A stretch of DNA of 64,000 nt from Begonia masoniana (GCA_022432975.1 CM039502.1:13423143-13487142); one strand, 5' to 3'. Shown: positions 15,759 through 26,307, counted from the stretch's first letter. Numbers and translations: made by a program. The notes: generated by a model from the sequence alone, not told the origin.

Positions 15759-18700
15759 TTGCAGGTTGACTGCTCTCCCGGAACAAATCTGTGGTACCTT
15801 GACAGTGGTTGCTCAAGGCATATGACGGGAGACTCAACCAAGTTTGCTGTTGTCAACAAGAAGAAAGGTAGTGTCACTTTTGGTGGAAACCAAAAAGGGA
15901 AAATTGTTGGCATTGGCAATATAGGTAATCCTTCTCATCCTACCATTGAAAATGTTCTGCTAGTAGAAGGATTAAAACATAACCTGCTTAGCATAAGTCA
16001 GTTGTGTGACAAGGGCTATAAAGTAACTTTCAAATCAAATACTTGTGTGATCAAAGACATTTCAACTAACCATATTTTGTTTAAAGGATTTAGAAAAGAA
16101 AATGTCTATATTGTTGATCTAAATGTTTTTGAGCATGTTGATGAGAAGTGTTTCGTTGTTAATTCTCTTAATGACTGTTGGTCTTGGCATAGAAGATTAG
16201 GACACGTAGGGATGGATACCTTAGCTAAAATTACTAAGGAGAATTTAGTTAGAGGGATCCCTAAGATATCCTTTGAGAAGGATAAAGTCTGTGAAGCTTG
16301 TCAAATGGGCAAGCAGATCAAAAGCTCTTTTGCATCAAAGAATGCAATCTCCACTTCTAAGCCTCTCCAACTTCTTCACATGGACCTCTTCGGTCCTTCC
16401 AATATAGCAAGCCTAGGCGGCAAATTCTATGCCTTTGTTATTGTAGATGATTTCTCTAGATTTACTTGGGTTTATTTTCTGAAGTCTAAGGATGAGACTT
16501 TTGATATTTTCTCCAGCTTTAGGAAAAGAGTTCAAAATGAAAAGGAGCTCACCATTGTTGCTATTCGTAGTGATCATGGTGGAGAGTTTGAAAATGAGAG
16601 ATTTGAACTCCTGTGTCTCAAATACGGAATTGAGCACAATTTCTCTTCCCCTAGGACCCCTCAGCAAAATGGTGTTGTTGAGAGGAAGAATAGATCGCTC
16701 CAAGAGCTTGCTAGGACTATGCTTAATGAGAATTCACTTCCTAAGTATTTCTGGGCTGAAGCTGTTGCTACAGCTTGCTATGTGCTTAATCGGGTCTCCA
16801 TAAGACCTATTCTAGAGAAAACTCCCTATGAACTTTGGAATGGCAAGACTCCTACTGTTAAGTATTTTAGAGCTTTCGGTTGCAAATGTTTCATTCTTAA
16901 TACTAAGGATAACTTAGGAAAATTCGATTCCAAATCCGATCTTGGAATTTTTCTAGGATATTCTTTGACCAGTAAAGCATACAGAGTTTTCAATAGAAGA
17001 ACTCTTGTTGTAGAGGAATCCGTTCATGTCAACTTTGATGAGTCTCCTCAGCCCACAATAAATGTGGATGAGGATGATGGTGTAGTTTGTCAATTAGACT
17101 CTCTTTCCTTAGAAAAATCTATTGATCCCTCTCAAGCAGAAAAATCTTTAGAACCATCTTCTACATCTCTTGATATAATTCCTGTCAAGGATGAAAATCC
17201 TACTTTACCTAGAGATTGGAAATATGTCAGAAATCATCCAATAGATGAGGTCTTAGGTGATCCTTCTTTAGGAGTTAAGACTAGATCCTCTCTTGGGAAT
17301 CTCTGTGCCAATGTGGCATTTATATCTCAAGTAGAACCTAAGAAGTTTGAAGAGGCCGAGTGTGATGAAAACTGGATTTTAGCTATGCAAGAGGAGCTAA
17401 ATCAATTTGAAAGGAGCAAGGTATGGGAACTTGTTCCAAGGCCTAAGGATCATCCCATTATTGGAACTAAATGGGTTTACATGAACAAATTGGATGAAAA
17501 TGGAATCGTGGTCAGAAATAAGGTTAGGCTAGTTGCTAAAGGTTACAATCAAGAAGAAGGAATAGATTTTGAGGAAACCTTTGCACCTGTGGCTAGATTA
17601 GAATCCATTAGGATGCTCTTAGCCTATACTTGCTACAAAATCTTCACACTCTTTCAAATGGATGTAAAGAGTTCCTTCTTAAATGGTTATATTCAGGAAG
17701 AAGTTTATGTAGAGCAGCCCCTAGGATTTGAAAACTTTGCTAAACCGAATCATGTGTATAGACTTATGAAAGCTCTTTATGGTCTTAAGCAGGCTCCTAG
17801 AGCTTGGTATGACAGATTGAGGAATTTCCTTGAGGAAAGGAATTTCAAAAAGGGTAACACCGACTCAACTCTGTTTACCAGGCAAAAGGATAAGGACATT
17901 CTGCTGGTTCAAATATATGTCGATGACATTATTTTTGGATCAACCAATGTCAACATGTGTAATGAGTTTTCTTCCCTCATGCAAAGTGAATTTGAAATGA
18001 GTATGATGGGGGAGTTAAAGTTCTTCTTAGGATTCCAGATTAATCAGTCTCCTGATGGAATTTTCTTCTGTCAAGAAAAGTACATTAAGGAACTCCTTAA
18101 GAAATTCGGATTAGAAACTGTCAAATCCTCTAAAACTCCCATGAGTACCACTACTAAATTGGACAAGGATGAAAATGGTATAAGTGTGGATATCAAGAAA
18201 TATCGTGGTATGATTGGTTCTCTGTTGTATCTGACTGCTAGTAGGCCAGATATACTCTTTAGTGTTTGTCTGTGTGCTAGATTCCAGACTGCCCCTAAAG
18301 AATCTCACTTATCAGCTGTCAAAAGAATTTTCAAATATTTAAGTGGGACTCATGATTTAGGATTATGGTATCCGAAGGGCACATCCTTTAATCTAGTAGG
18401 TTATTCAGATTCTGACTATGCTGGTAGTCTAATTGATAGAAAGAGCACCAGTGGCACTTGTCAATTCTTAGGAGAATCTCTAGTGTCTTAGTATTCTAAG
18501 AAACAGAATTCTGTTGCACTCTCAACTGCAGAAAGTGAATATATTGCTGCAGGCAATTGTTGTGCACAAATGTTATGGATGAAACAAACACTAGAAGACT
18601 ATAATCTGTTTTATGATAGGATTCCTATTCGGTGTGATAACACCAGTGCCATCAACATTTCTAAAAATCCTATTCAGCACTCTAGAACCAAACATATTGA

Positions 18701-18866
18701 TGTTAGGTATCATTTCATTAGAGATCATGTTCAAAGAGGAGATATCACTCTAGAGTTTGTTAATTCTGTAGATCAACTTGCAGACATATTTACCAAGCCT
18801 TTGGATGAGAAGACCTTCAATAATATTAGAATCAGGCTAGGACTCATTCGGGTTGAGAAAAACTAA
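15759..18866 (+). pseudogene. Sirevirus Pol polyprotein, one premature stop in RNase H
   Basis: Protease, integrase, reverse transcriptase and RNase H in Copia order. Protease: [14 protein letters not shown] near the start. Integrase: zinc-binding [16 protein letters not shown], then core [19 protein letters not shown] and [12 protein letters not shown]. Reverse transcriptase: [32 protein letters not shown] and catalytic [10 protein letters not shown]. RNase [27 protein letters not shown], ending in QLADIFTKPL. The frame is open from 15759 (no ATG there; it probably depends on frameshifting from gag) to a TAG at 18489-18491, where relatives have a sense codon; the same frame then continues open to 18866. 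Apart from that one codon the polyprotein looks complete. A polypyrimidine-plus-CAG at 15751-15763 resembles a splice acceptor. Confidence 0.9.
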
Positions 18867-18899
18867 GGGTATTCCTCTGTTATTAGATCCTATGTAATT

Positions 18900-19075
18900 G
18901 AGTGTTTCTGTGTTGTGAAGCACCGGTAGATACTGTGTATTTCTCTAGTCATCGGTAGTTACATCTCTATCGGCAGATGCAGTGTTTTCTATCCCATCGG
19001 AAGCTGTACTGCTCAATCTGCCGACACGTTTAATCCATCGGAAGATGTATTCCCCAATCTGCCGACACGTATGTC
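18900..19075 (+). other. Internal leader with scattered CCGAT/CGGCAG motifs between pol and ORF3
   Basis: The gap between pol and the third ORF contains several short motifs like those of the LTR satellites in both orientations: ATCGGCAGATG near 18968, TCTGCCGACACG near 19017 and 19059, and CATCGG repeats. The same CTGCCGA core therefore occurs outside the LTRs. It may be a leader or promoter for ORF3. Confidence 0.55.
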
Positions 19076-19200
19076 TTCTTCGTCTGGCGATGAGCTATTT
19101 CTTTTAAATTCATTCTTCTTCGCCCAGACACTTTACTTTTCGCGCTCTTTCTGTAAACCCCTGCCCTACCAAATCTTCTCTGTCGAATCCTCTTCTAGAA

Positions 19201-21315
19201 ATGGAATTTCAAGGTCAATCATCTCGCGCCGTTTCCAAACCGACCAAGAAGAAGGCCAAGGTTTCTGATCGTCCTTCCCGAGAGATTCCTCGTGGAACGG
19301 AGTGGCCAACCTTCTACTTTCTTACTCAAGCTGATGAGGTAAAGTACCACAATGACTATCAGTTCAAATCGTTAATTCCTAGTAAGGGTATTTCTTTTGA
19401 AGAGTTAGCCGGAATGGACTTTATTGAACCCTTGACGGATCTCGGGCTAATAGGTCTCTTTGAGACCGAATCATTCTACTACCCGGAAGCGATTAGGATG
19501 TTTTATGCAAACCTTAGCTTTACCTCTGATTATCCTTCCATTAAGAGCTACGTATACAACACTCACATAGAAATTACTCCTAAATCCATAAATGCCCTTC
19601 TGGGAGCTCCTCATTTGGATAACTGCCCTTACAAGTATGTGACAGGCCCTGAGCTACCTTTCTTTGGAACTCCTGAAGGACTACAGTTTCTAAGGGAAAT
19701 TGCTGTGGACCCCAATTCATCACCTGATCAGTTAAAGGGCAAACATCTGACCCCTAGAGCCAGAGTTTTTCGTCATATGATTGATTTCAATATTGTTCCC
19801 AAGGGTGGACATTATGACGAGGTGAGCGCAATGGAACTGTTTGTTCTGTTTGCAATCTATTTCAAGACACCCTTCAATATTGGCTATATAGTTGTTCGAA
19901 TGATGATTCTAGCTGTATCCTCCAGGGCTACTTCACTACCGTATAATCTGCTTCTCATGCGGTTATTTGCTCGTCTTGAGGTTGTCCTTCCTGAGGAGGA
20001 GGAGCCTGTGAGACTTATGCCCTCCAATTTTTATTCCTATTCCACTCTCAACATGATGGGATTCAAACAAATTGTAAAAGGAAAACCTGCTGTGGATAAG
20101 GCTAAGAAAAAGGTTTCTTTGGCAGCACCTGTCAGGCGTGGAAAAAGGAAACTTATCCTGCCAGATGAATCAACTGCTAAAGGGGGAGATGAAACAGTAT
20201 GTCCAGACCGTGGTATTTCTCAATCTCAGGATTCAAGCCCCCCACCTTCTCCTCTAGTGCGTAGGCGCAGGATTGCTCCTTCCTCCATAGCACCTATTTC
20301 AGAGGCCACCTCTGCTCCCTCATCTTTGTCTCTACCTATTCCTGAACATCCTCTTTCACCTCCACCTTCTCTCATACTACCTTCTCAGCCTGTTTTTCCT
20401 TCCATCTCTCCGGTGATGCGAGCAATTTCTTCGATACTCACCCATGGTCCTCCAGCTCTACCATCTTCAGCTCCTCCATCTCCACTCCATGAACCTTCAG
20501 CTCCTCCATCTCCAATCCATGCACCTTCAGCTCCTCCATCTCCCGATCAGCATGAGGTGCTCCCTCCATCACCAGTTCAACCTGCTCCAATCACTCTGCA
20601 AGTCCAACCCCTTCTCTCCAATACTCCTGCAACTCCCCTGACATATCACAGGAGATTTTCCTTCACTGAGGCTCAGTATAATGAGATGCAAGCCTCTATT
20701 ACCAACCTTGGCACTGCCCTTAGTACCCTCCAAAGTAAAATTGATAAGAATCATCAGGACATGGGCATTGCTTTGGATACAGGTCTTGGCCTGCTGTCTA
20801 CGAAAGTTGATGGTGATAGGCGAATGGTTGTCAGGGAACTTGAGAAACTCCAATCTTCCATTGCCGCTTTGACACCTGAACCTGACCCTGAACCCAAACC
20901 CTCAAGTTCTGGTCTCCATGTTCCCGAGGCTTGCTATGAAGATTTGTTTCTTCCCCTCTCCAGGCCTGCTGTTATTGAAGATGTGCGCTTCATGTCCCTA
21001 GATATTCATGAGGCTGAGCTCAAGTTCACACTTCCTACATCTTCCTCTACTCCTGCATCTTCCTCTCCTCCAGCCTGTCCTTTGGAAGCTTCTCCTCCAC
21101 CATGCATGGATGTGTGTTCTGGTCCTTCTGTCGAGTCTCCTCCTTGCTTGGACGTGGAGGTGTCCCGAGAGCCTTCTCCACCTCCTGCTCCTTGTTTGGC
21201 AATGGTGGTCTATCAATCACCTCTCCCTCGAGATCTTGCCTTTCTTCAAGCTATGGTGGATGCATTTTTCAATCCCCACCGTGACATGCCCTCTTATGTT
21301 CAGAGAGCCTTTTGA
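19201..21315 (+). CDS. Sirevirus third ORF with plant-transposon-protein domain, 704 aa
   Basis: This ORF sits between pol and the 3' LTR, where Sireviruses often have an envelope-like ORF. I see no signal peptide or clear transmembrane anchor; the only hydrophobic stretch is about residues 210-245. Residues about 80-290 resemble the 'putative plant transposon protein' domain family (motifs AIRMFYANLSF and ITPKSINALLGAP). Residues 20-25 and 300-320 are lysine/arginine-rich and could be nuclear localisation signals. Residues about 340-480 are proline/serine-rich with a near-repeat of PPSP units, residues about 490-560 suit a coiled coil, and the tail is again Pro/Ser-rich. It is fully open, which in a young element suggests recent function. 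Whether it is structural, regulatory or captured is unknown. The domain call is from memory of the family and needs a profile search. Confidence 0.75.
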   Translation: MEFQGQSSRAVSKPTKKKAKVSDRPSREIPRGTEWPTFYFLTQADEVKYHNDYQFKSLIPSKGISFEELAGMDFIEPLTDLGLIGLFETESFYYPEAIRMFYANLSFTSDYPSIKSYVYNTHIEITPKSINALLGAPHLDNCPYKYVTGPELPFFGTPEGLQFLREIAVDPNSSPDQLKGKHLTPRARVFRHMIDFNIVPKGGHYDEVSAMELFVLFAIYFKTPFNIGYIVVRMMILAVSSRATSLPYNLLLMRLFARLEVVLPEEEEPVRLMPSNFYSYSTLNMMGFKQIVKGKPAVDKAKKKVSLAAPVRRGKRKLILPDESTAKGGDETVCPDRGISQSQDSSPPPSPLVRRRRIAPSSIAPISEATSAPSSLSLPIPEHPLSPPPSLILPSQPVFPSISPVMRAISSILTHGPPALPSSAPPSPLHEPSAPPSPIHAPSAPPSPDQHEVLPPSPVQPAPITLQVQPLLSNTPATPLTYHRRFSFTEAQYNEMQASITNLGTALSTLQSKIDKNHQDMGIALDTGLGLLSTKVDGDRRMVVRELEKLQSSIAALTPEPDPEPKPSSSGLHVPEACYEDLFLPLSRPAVIEDVRFMSLDIHEAELKFTLPTSSSTPASSSPPACPLEASPPPCMDVCSGPSVESPPCLDVEVSREPSPPPAPCLAMVVYQSPLPRDLAFLQAMVDAFFNPHRDMPSYVQRAF

Positions 21316-21448
21316 AATCGTCATTTAGATCTCTTCAAATAGTGATTTTTAGTTCTATACATTTTTTTCTTCTTAGTTGTTTCTTTTTAATGCCTATTTT
21401 TTCTAAACATACTCTGATGTTGAATGAATTTTTTTTTATCATGTCAAT

Positions 21449-21648
21449 GGGGGAGAATACTATATTTGATTGAGTCTAACTAGATAATATTCTATGGATA
21501 TGTCATTCTTTGGATATACTCTGTGATTTTGGAATTGCTCTGAATGGTTAATTGAATAAAATGCATATACTATGGGGGAGCGGCTAGAATTATGGGGGAG
21601 TATCAAAGTTAATCAAATTTATATTGTCATAATCAAAAAGGGGGAGAT
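21449..21648 (+). promoter_or_regulatory. Multiple polypurine tracts before the 3' LTR
   Basis: GGGGGAG occurs near 21450, 21573, 21595 and 21640. The last (GGGGGAGAT) directly abuts the LTR start at 21649 and is the likely plus-strand primer. Repeated tracts of this kind are a reported hallmark of Sireviruses. Confidence 0.75.
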
Positions 21649-24600
21649 TGTTGACTTATAGATTGTTTAAGTCATAATTTGTTTTTGATTATGTATTTGT
21701 ATAATTAGTGTACAATTTGATTATGTGTATTTAAAGAGAATAATGAATATGAGTTTATTTGGAAATACCCTTGAAAAGGGTATTTTAGTTGTCTAATAAA
21801 TCGGTTTGAGTATACAGAATCAAATAGCAAAACAGGCTTGCATATACCGATCGCTACACGACAAAGAAATGATGCATCTGCCGATAGCGTTTTTGAAGAC
21901 ATCTGCCGATGTCATGTCAAGGTGCATTTGCCGATAGCTGTTGAAGCTACTCCTGCCGATGCCGGTTCATGACGTGTTGAGATGCATATGCCGATAACAT
22001 TTACAAGTCTCATCTGCCTGTGAAGCTCTAAGCAAGCATCTACCGATGACGTGGTCAGTGCGTATATGTTTCTTCTGCCGATAGCGTTTTGAAGTCATCT
22101 GCCGATAGAGTTTTGAAGTCATCTGCCAATAGCGTTTTTGAAGACATCTGCCGATGACGTGTCAAGCACTTATCTGTTTCATCTGCCGATGGTGTTTGAA
22201 GCCACATCTGCCGATGATATTTGAAAACACATCTGCCGATGATAGTTGAAGACACATCTGCCGATGATGTTTGAAGCAGCTCCTGCCGATTGACTAAACG
22301 ACAAAAGGAGATGCTAACTAAAGCATGCACCTGCCGATAAAATTTAAGGATGCATCTGCCGATGAAATTTAAGGATGCATCTGCCGATGAAATTTAAGGA
22401 TGCATCTGCCGATGGAATTTAAGGATACATCTGCCGATGAAATTTAAGGATGCATCTGCCGATGAAATTTAAGGATGCATCTGCCGATGAAATTTAAGGA
22501 TGCATCTGCCGATGAAATTTAAGGATGCATCTGCCGATGAAATTTAAGGATGCATCTGCCGATGAAATTTAAGGATGCATCTGCCGATGAAATTTAAGGA
22601 TGCATCTGCCGATGAAATTTAAGGATGCATCTGCCGATGAAATTTAAGGATGCATCTGCCGATGAAATTTAAGGATGCATCTGCCGATGAAATTTAAGGA
22701 TGCATCTGCCGATGAAATTTAAGGATGCATCTGCCGATGAAATTTAAGGATGCATCTGCCGATGAAATTTAAGGATGCATCTGCCGATGAAATTTAAGGA
22801 TGCATCTGCCGATGAAATTTAAGGATGCATCTGCCGATGAAATTTAAGGATGCATCTGCCGATAGAGTTTTGAAGTCATCTGCCGATAGAGTTTTGAAGT
22901 CATCTGCCGATAGAGTTTTGAAGTCATCTGCCGATAGCGTTTTTGAAGACATCTGCCGATGAAATTTAAGGATGCATCTGCCGATGAAATTTAAGGATGC
23001 ATCTGCCGATGAAATTTAAGGATGCATCTGCCGATGAAATTTAAGGATGCATCTGCCGATGAAATTTAAGGATGCATCTGCCGATGAAATTTAAGGATGC
23101 ATCTGCCGATGAAATTTAAGGATGCATCTGCCGATGAAATTTAAGGATGCATCTGCCGATGAAATTTAAGGATGCATCTGCCGATGAAATTTAAGGATGC
23201 ATCTGCCGATGAAATTTAAGGATGCATCTGCCGATGAAATTTAAGGATGCATCTGCCGATGAAATTTAAGGATGCATCTGCCGATGAAATTTAAGGATGC
23301 ATCTGCCGATGAAATTTAAGGATGCATCTGCCGATGAAATTTAAGGATGCATCTGCCGATGAAATTTAAGGATGCATCTGCCGATGAAATTTAAGGATGC
23401 ATCTGCCGATGAAATTTAAGGATGCATCTGCCGATGAAATTTAAGGATGCATCTGCCGATGAAATTTAAGGATGCATCTGCCGATGAAATTTAAGGATGC
23501 ATCTGCCGATGAAATTTAAGGATGCATCTGCCGATGAAATTTAAGGATGCATCTGCCGATGAAATTTAAGGATGCATCTGCCGATGAAATTTAAGGATGC
23601 ATCTGCCGATGAAATTTAAGGATGCATCTGCCGATGAAATTTAAGGATGCATCTGCCGATGAAATTTAAGGATGCATCTGCCGATGAAATTTAAGGATGC
23701 ATCTGCCGATGAAATTTAAGGATGCATCTGCCGATGAAATTTAAGGATGCATCTGCCGATGAAATTTAAGGATGCATCTGCCGATGAAATTTAAGGATGC
23801 ATCTGCCGATGAAATTTAAGGATGCATCTGCCGATGAAATTTAAGGATGCATCTGCCGATGAAATTTAAGGATGCATCTGCCGATGAAATTTAAGGATGC
23901 ATCTGCCGATGAAATTTAAGGATGCATCTGCCGATGAAATTTAAGGATGCATCTGCCGATGAAATTTAAGGATGCATCTGCCGATGAAATTTAAGGATGC
24001 ATCTGCCGATGAAATTTAAGGATGCATCTGCCGATGAAATTTAAGGATGCATCTGCCGATGAAATTTAAGGATGCATCTGCCGATGAAATTTAAGGATGC
24101 ATCTGCCGATGAAATTTAAGGATGCATCTGCCGATGAAATTTAAGGATGCATCTGCCGATGAAATTTAAGGATGCATCTGCCGATGAAATTTAAGGATGC
24201 ATCTGCCGATGAAATTTAAGGATGCATCTGCCGATGAAATTTAAGGATGCATCTGCCGATGAAATTTAAGGATGCATCTGCCGATGAAATTTAAGGATGC
24301 ATCTGCCGATGAAATTTAAGGATGCATCTGCCGATGAAATTTAAGGATGCATCTGCCGATGAAATTTAAGGATGCATCTGCCGATGAAATTTAAGGATGC
24401 ATCTGCCGATGAAATTTAAGGATGCATCTGCCGATGAAATTTAAGGATGCATCTGCCGATGAAATTTAAGGATGCATCTGCCGATGAAATTTAAGGATGC
24501 ATCTGCCGATGAAATTTAAGGATGCATCTGCCGATGAAATTTAAGGATGCATCTGCCGATGAAATTTAAGGATGCATCTGCTTACTTTTTGATATTACCT

Positions 24601-24701
24601 TATTTGCTATTAAACTAATTAAGAGAGTAACACTAATTGAGTATTAGATTAATTTTTTAAAAGTCTAATTCACCCCCCTCTTAGACAATTCCGGTCCTTC
24701 A
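21649..24701 (+). repeat. Sirevirus 3' LTR (3053 bp), satellite-expanded and lacking the promoter segment
   Basis: It begins TGTTGACTTATAG and ends CCGGTCCTTCA like the 5' LTR. After about 310 matching bases it diverges: the 24-bp array is nearly absent (a few units only) and a 25-bp array fills most of the rest. The array ends abruptly at 24580 and is followed by the final 120 nt of the LTR. Sequence matching 5' LTR positions about 13375-13990, including the TATA box and leader, is missing. Confidence 0.92.
22336..24580. repeat. 25-bp minisatellite, about 85 copies (3' LTR)
   Basis: The unit GATGAAATTTAAGGATGCAT followed by CTGCC repeats 21 times from 22336 to 22860. After three 24-bp units of the GATAGAGTTTTG type and one GATAGCG variant (22861-22957) it repeats 64 times plus a partial copy to 24580. 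Almost all copies look identical. The 5' LTR has only two or three such units (near 13300-13370), so the expansion is specific to this LTR or to this assembly. Confidence 0.96.
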
Positions 24702-24706
24702 GGTTT

Positions 24707-25138
24707 ACCACTGGTTATTTCACCATGTTGGGCTCTAGTCCTATTTCTTGGAAAACCAAGAAACAACCAACAGTTTCTCGTTCGTCTGCAGAAGCCGAAT
24801 ATCGCTCTCTTGCTGCACTAACCTCTGAGTTGCAATGGTTAACATATCTTCTCTCTGATCTTCACATTACTCATTCCCAACCAATTTCAATTCATTGTGA
24901 TAGTCAAGCTGCTATTCACATTGCTGAGAATCCTGTTTTTCATGAACGCACTAAGCACATTGAAATTGATTGTCATTTTGTCCGACAAAAAATTCAAGCA
25001 GGTCTGATTACCCCTTCGTATCTACGCTCAAGTGATCAACTCGCGGACCTATTCACCAAACCACTTGGAGGAGATGTCTATCGACGCTTACTTCGCAAGT
25101 TGGGTGTCATTGATATTTCAACCACAACTCCAACTTGA
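24707..25138 (+). pseudogene. Host Copia RNase H, 3' part
   Basis: Continuation of the host Copia RNase H after the Sirevirus insertion: [20 protein letters not shown], the [20 protein letters not shown] block, and the terminal [11 protein letters not shown] motif before stop TGA at 25136-25138. Joining 11856 to 24707 (one TSD copy removed) keeps the frame, which proves the nesting. A polypurine tract follows at once. Confidence 0.9.
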
Positions 25139-25152
25139 GGGGGAGTGTTACG

Positions 25153-26307
25153 TAGGGGTGAGCAAAAATCGGTCTGGTCCGGTTTTAAAGAAAATTGGAA
25201 CCGAAATAATAAAATTCGGTTTTTATTTTTTAGCACCAGAACTGTTTTTATTTTTTTAAGAACCGGACTAGAACCAGATCCGAATTTCGGTTCCGGTTCT
25301 AATCCGGTTCCGGTTTTCCCACTTTTATTTTTTTTAACTGTTTTTATTTGACTTTACCATTCTGGTCTGCCATTTAATGTTTTCCTAATTTCTCCTTTGA
25401 TCAACCTTATCTTCATCGACTTCGTCTTAATCCATCTCCCTTTCCTTTTTCCGATCAAATGGTAAAACCCTTCCTCTACGGCGCTTTTCCTCCTGAAACT
25501 GACGATGAACCTCCTAGCCCATTCTCACCCAGAAAATGCAGAGCCGGATTTCAAGGCCTTACCAAGAACAACAAGAACCCATACTCCACTCTTCGGCTCG
25601 ACAAATTTTCATCTCTCGTAGCTGAGCTCAAAGAGAAGAGGCAAAAGATTTACTCTGAAATGGATTCCAAGGACATTATCATTCGATTTGTGTACCGAAA
25701 CGCCGACGATTGTGTTCCGGTTGTGGTGAAGCCGAAAGACAAAAAAGACGATAAAAGCAATGTTGACGCAACAAAAATGAAGAACAAAATTATTAGCTCA
25801 GAAGTCATGGCCAAACCAACATCTAAGCCCGCCGAAACAGAGAGAGACATACAGTGGTTTGGCGACTGTGGTTTTGCGTCGGGCGACTGCGAGTGCGATC
25901 TGCGAGTGCGAGCAGAGAGAGACAGAGACTAGAGTGGTTGGGCGTCGGCAACGGTGAACTGCGCGAGCAGCGAGAGACAAACAGTGGCTGGGCGACGGGC
26001 GACGGGCGACGGGCGATGGGCGTAGGGTTCGCACTTCGCCGTTCGTCTATCCAACGAGCGCGATTCTGATTTCTAAAGAGCCAGCGAGGTGAGCCAGCAG
26101 CCAGGGAAAATAGAAATAGGGAATAACATAATTCGGTTCGGTTTTTTTGGGTTTTTCTCACAAAACCCGAAAACCAAACCGAATTATTCAGTTCACTTGC
26201 AAAAAAACCTGTCTTGGATTTTTTAAAGTGCAAAACCACCCAGAACCGGACCAAATTTCTGGTTCCAATCTGGTTCTTGGATCCGGTCCGATTTTTGCTC
26301 ACCCCTA
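25153..26307 (+). mobile_element. Non-autonomous hAT transposon with captured gene fragment, 1155 bp, TSD GTGTTACG
   Basis: Ends TAGGGGTGAGCAAAAATCGG and its near-perfect inverted complement at 26288-26307, flanked by the 8-bp duplication GTGTTACG (25145-25152 and 26308-26315). TA-G-rich termini and 8-bp TSD are diagnostic of the hAT superfamily. No transposase is present. Subterminal regions are rich in CCGGTT/AACCGG-like motifs. The interior (about 25340-25900) has gene-like composition and an open frame. It inserted next to the start of the host Copia 3' LTR. Confidence 0.88.
25459..25932 (+). pseudogene. Gene fragment captured in the hAT element
   Basis: An ATG-initiated frame of 157 codons lies inside the hAT. 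Its first ~110 residues (MVKPFLYGAFPPETDDEP..., SPRKCRAGFQG, NPYSTLRLDKFSSLVAELKE, KIYSEMDSKDIIIRFVYRN) read like an ordinary plant protein, with a gene-like GC-richer codon pattern and a pyrimidine-rich leader upstream. From memory it resembles a plant-specific family of unknown function; I cannot name it. The tail after about residue 130 runs into GC-rich repeat DNA (CGACTGCGAGTGCG) and is probably not part of the parent gene. I infer a captured 5' end of a host gene (Pack-type hAT); function, if any, is unknown. Confidence 0.6.

Larger units (their letters stand above)
11857..24701 (+). mobile_element. Sirevirus-type Ty1/Copia retrotransposon, 12,845 bp, TSD GGTTT
   Basis: A nearly complete element inside the host Copia RNase H, with TSD GGTTT at 11852-11856 and 24702-24706. 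It has a 5' LTR (11857-14119), a primer-binding site complementary to initiator tRNA-Met (TGGTATCAGAG, 14122-14132), gag, pol, a third ORF, several polypurine tracts, and a 3' LTR (21649-24701). Large size, long gag with two CCHC knuckles, an extra 3' ORF and repeated GGGGGAG tracts are features of the Sirevirus lineage. The first 300 nt of the two LTRs look identical and the last 110 nt differ at about one base, so insertion was recent, yet the LTR interiors differ greatly in satellite content. The only ORF break found is one stop codon in RNase H. Confidence 0.93.

Noticed and set aside
12186..24580. CRISPR-like regular repeats
   Set aside because: Repeats of 24-25 bp are head to tail with no unique spacers, in a plant LTR; there are no cas genes.
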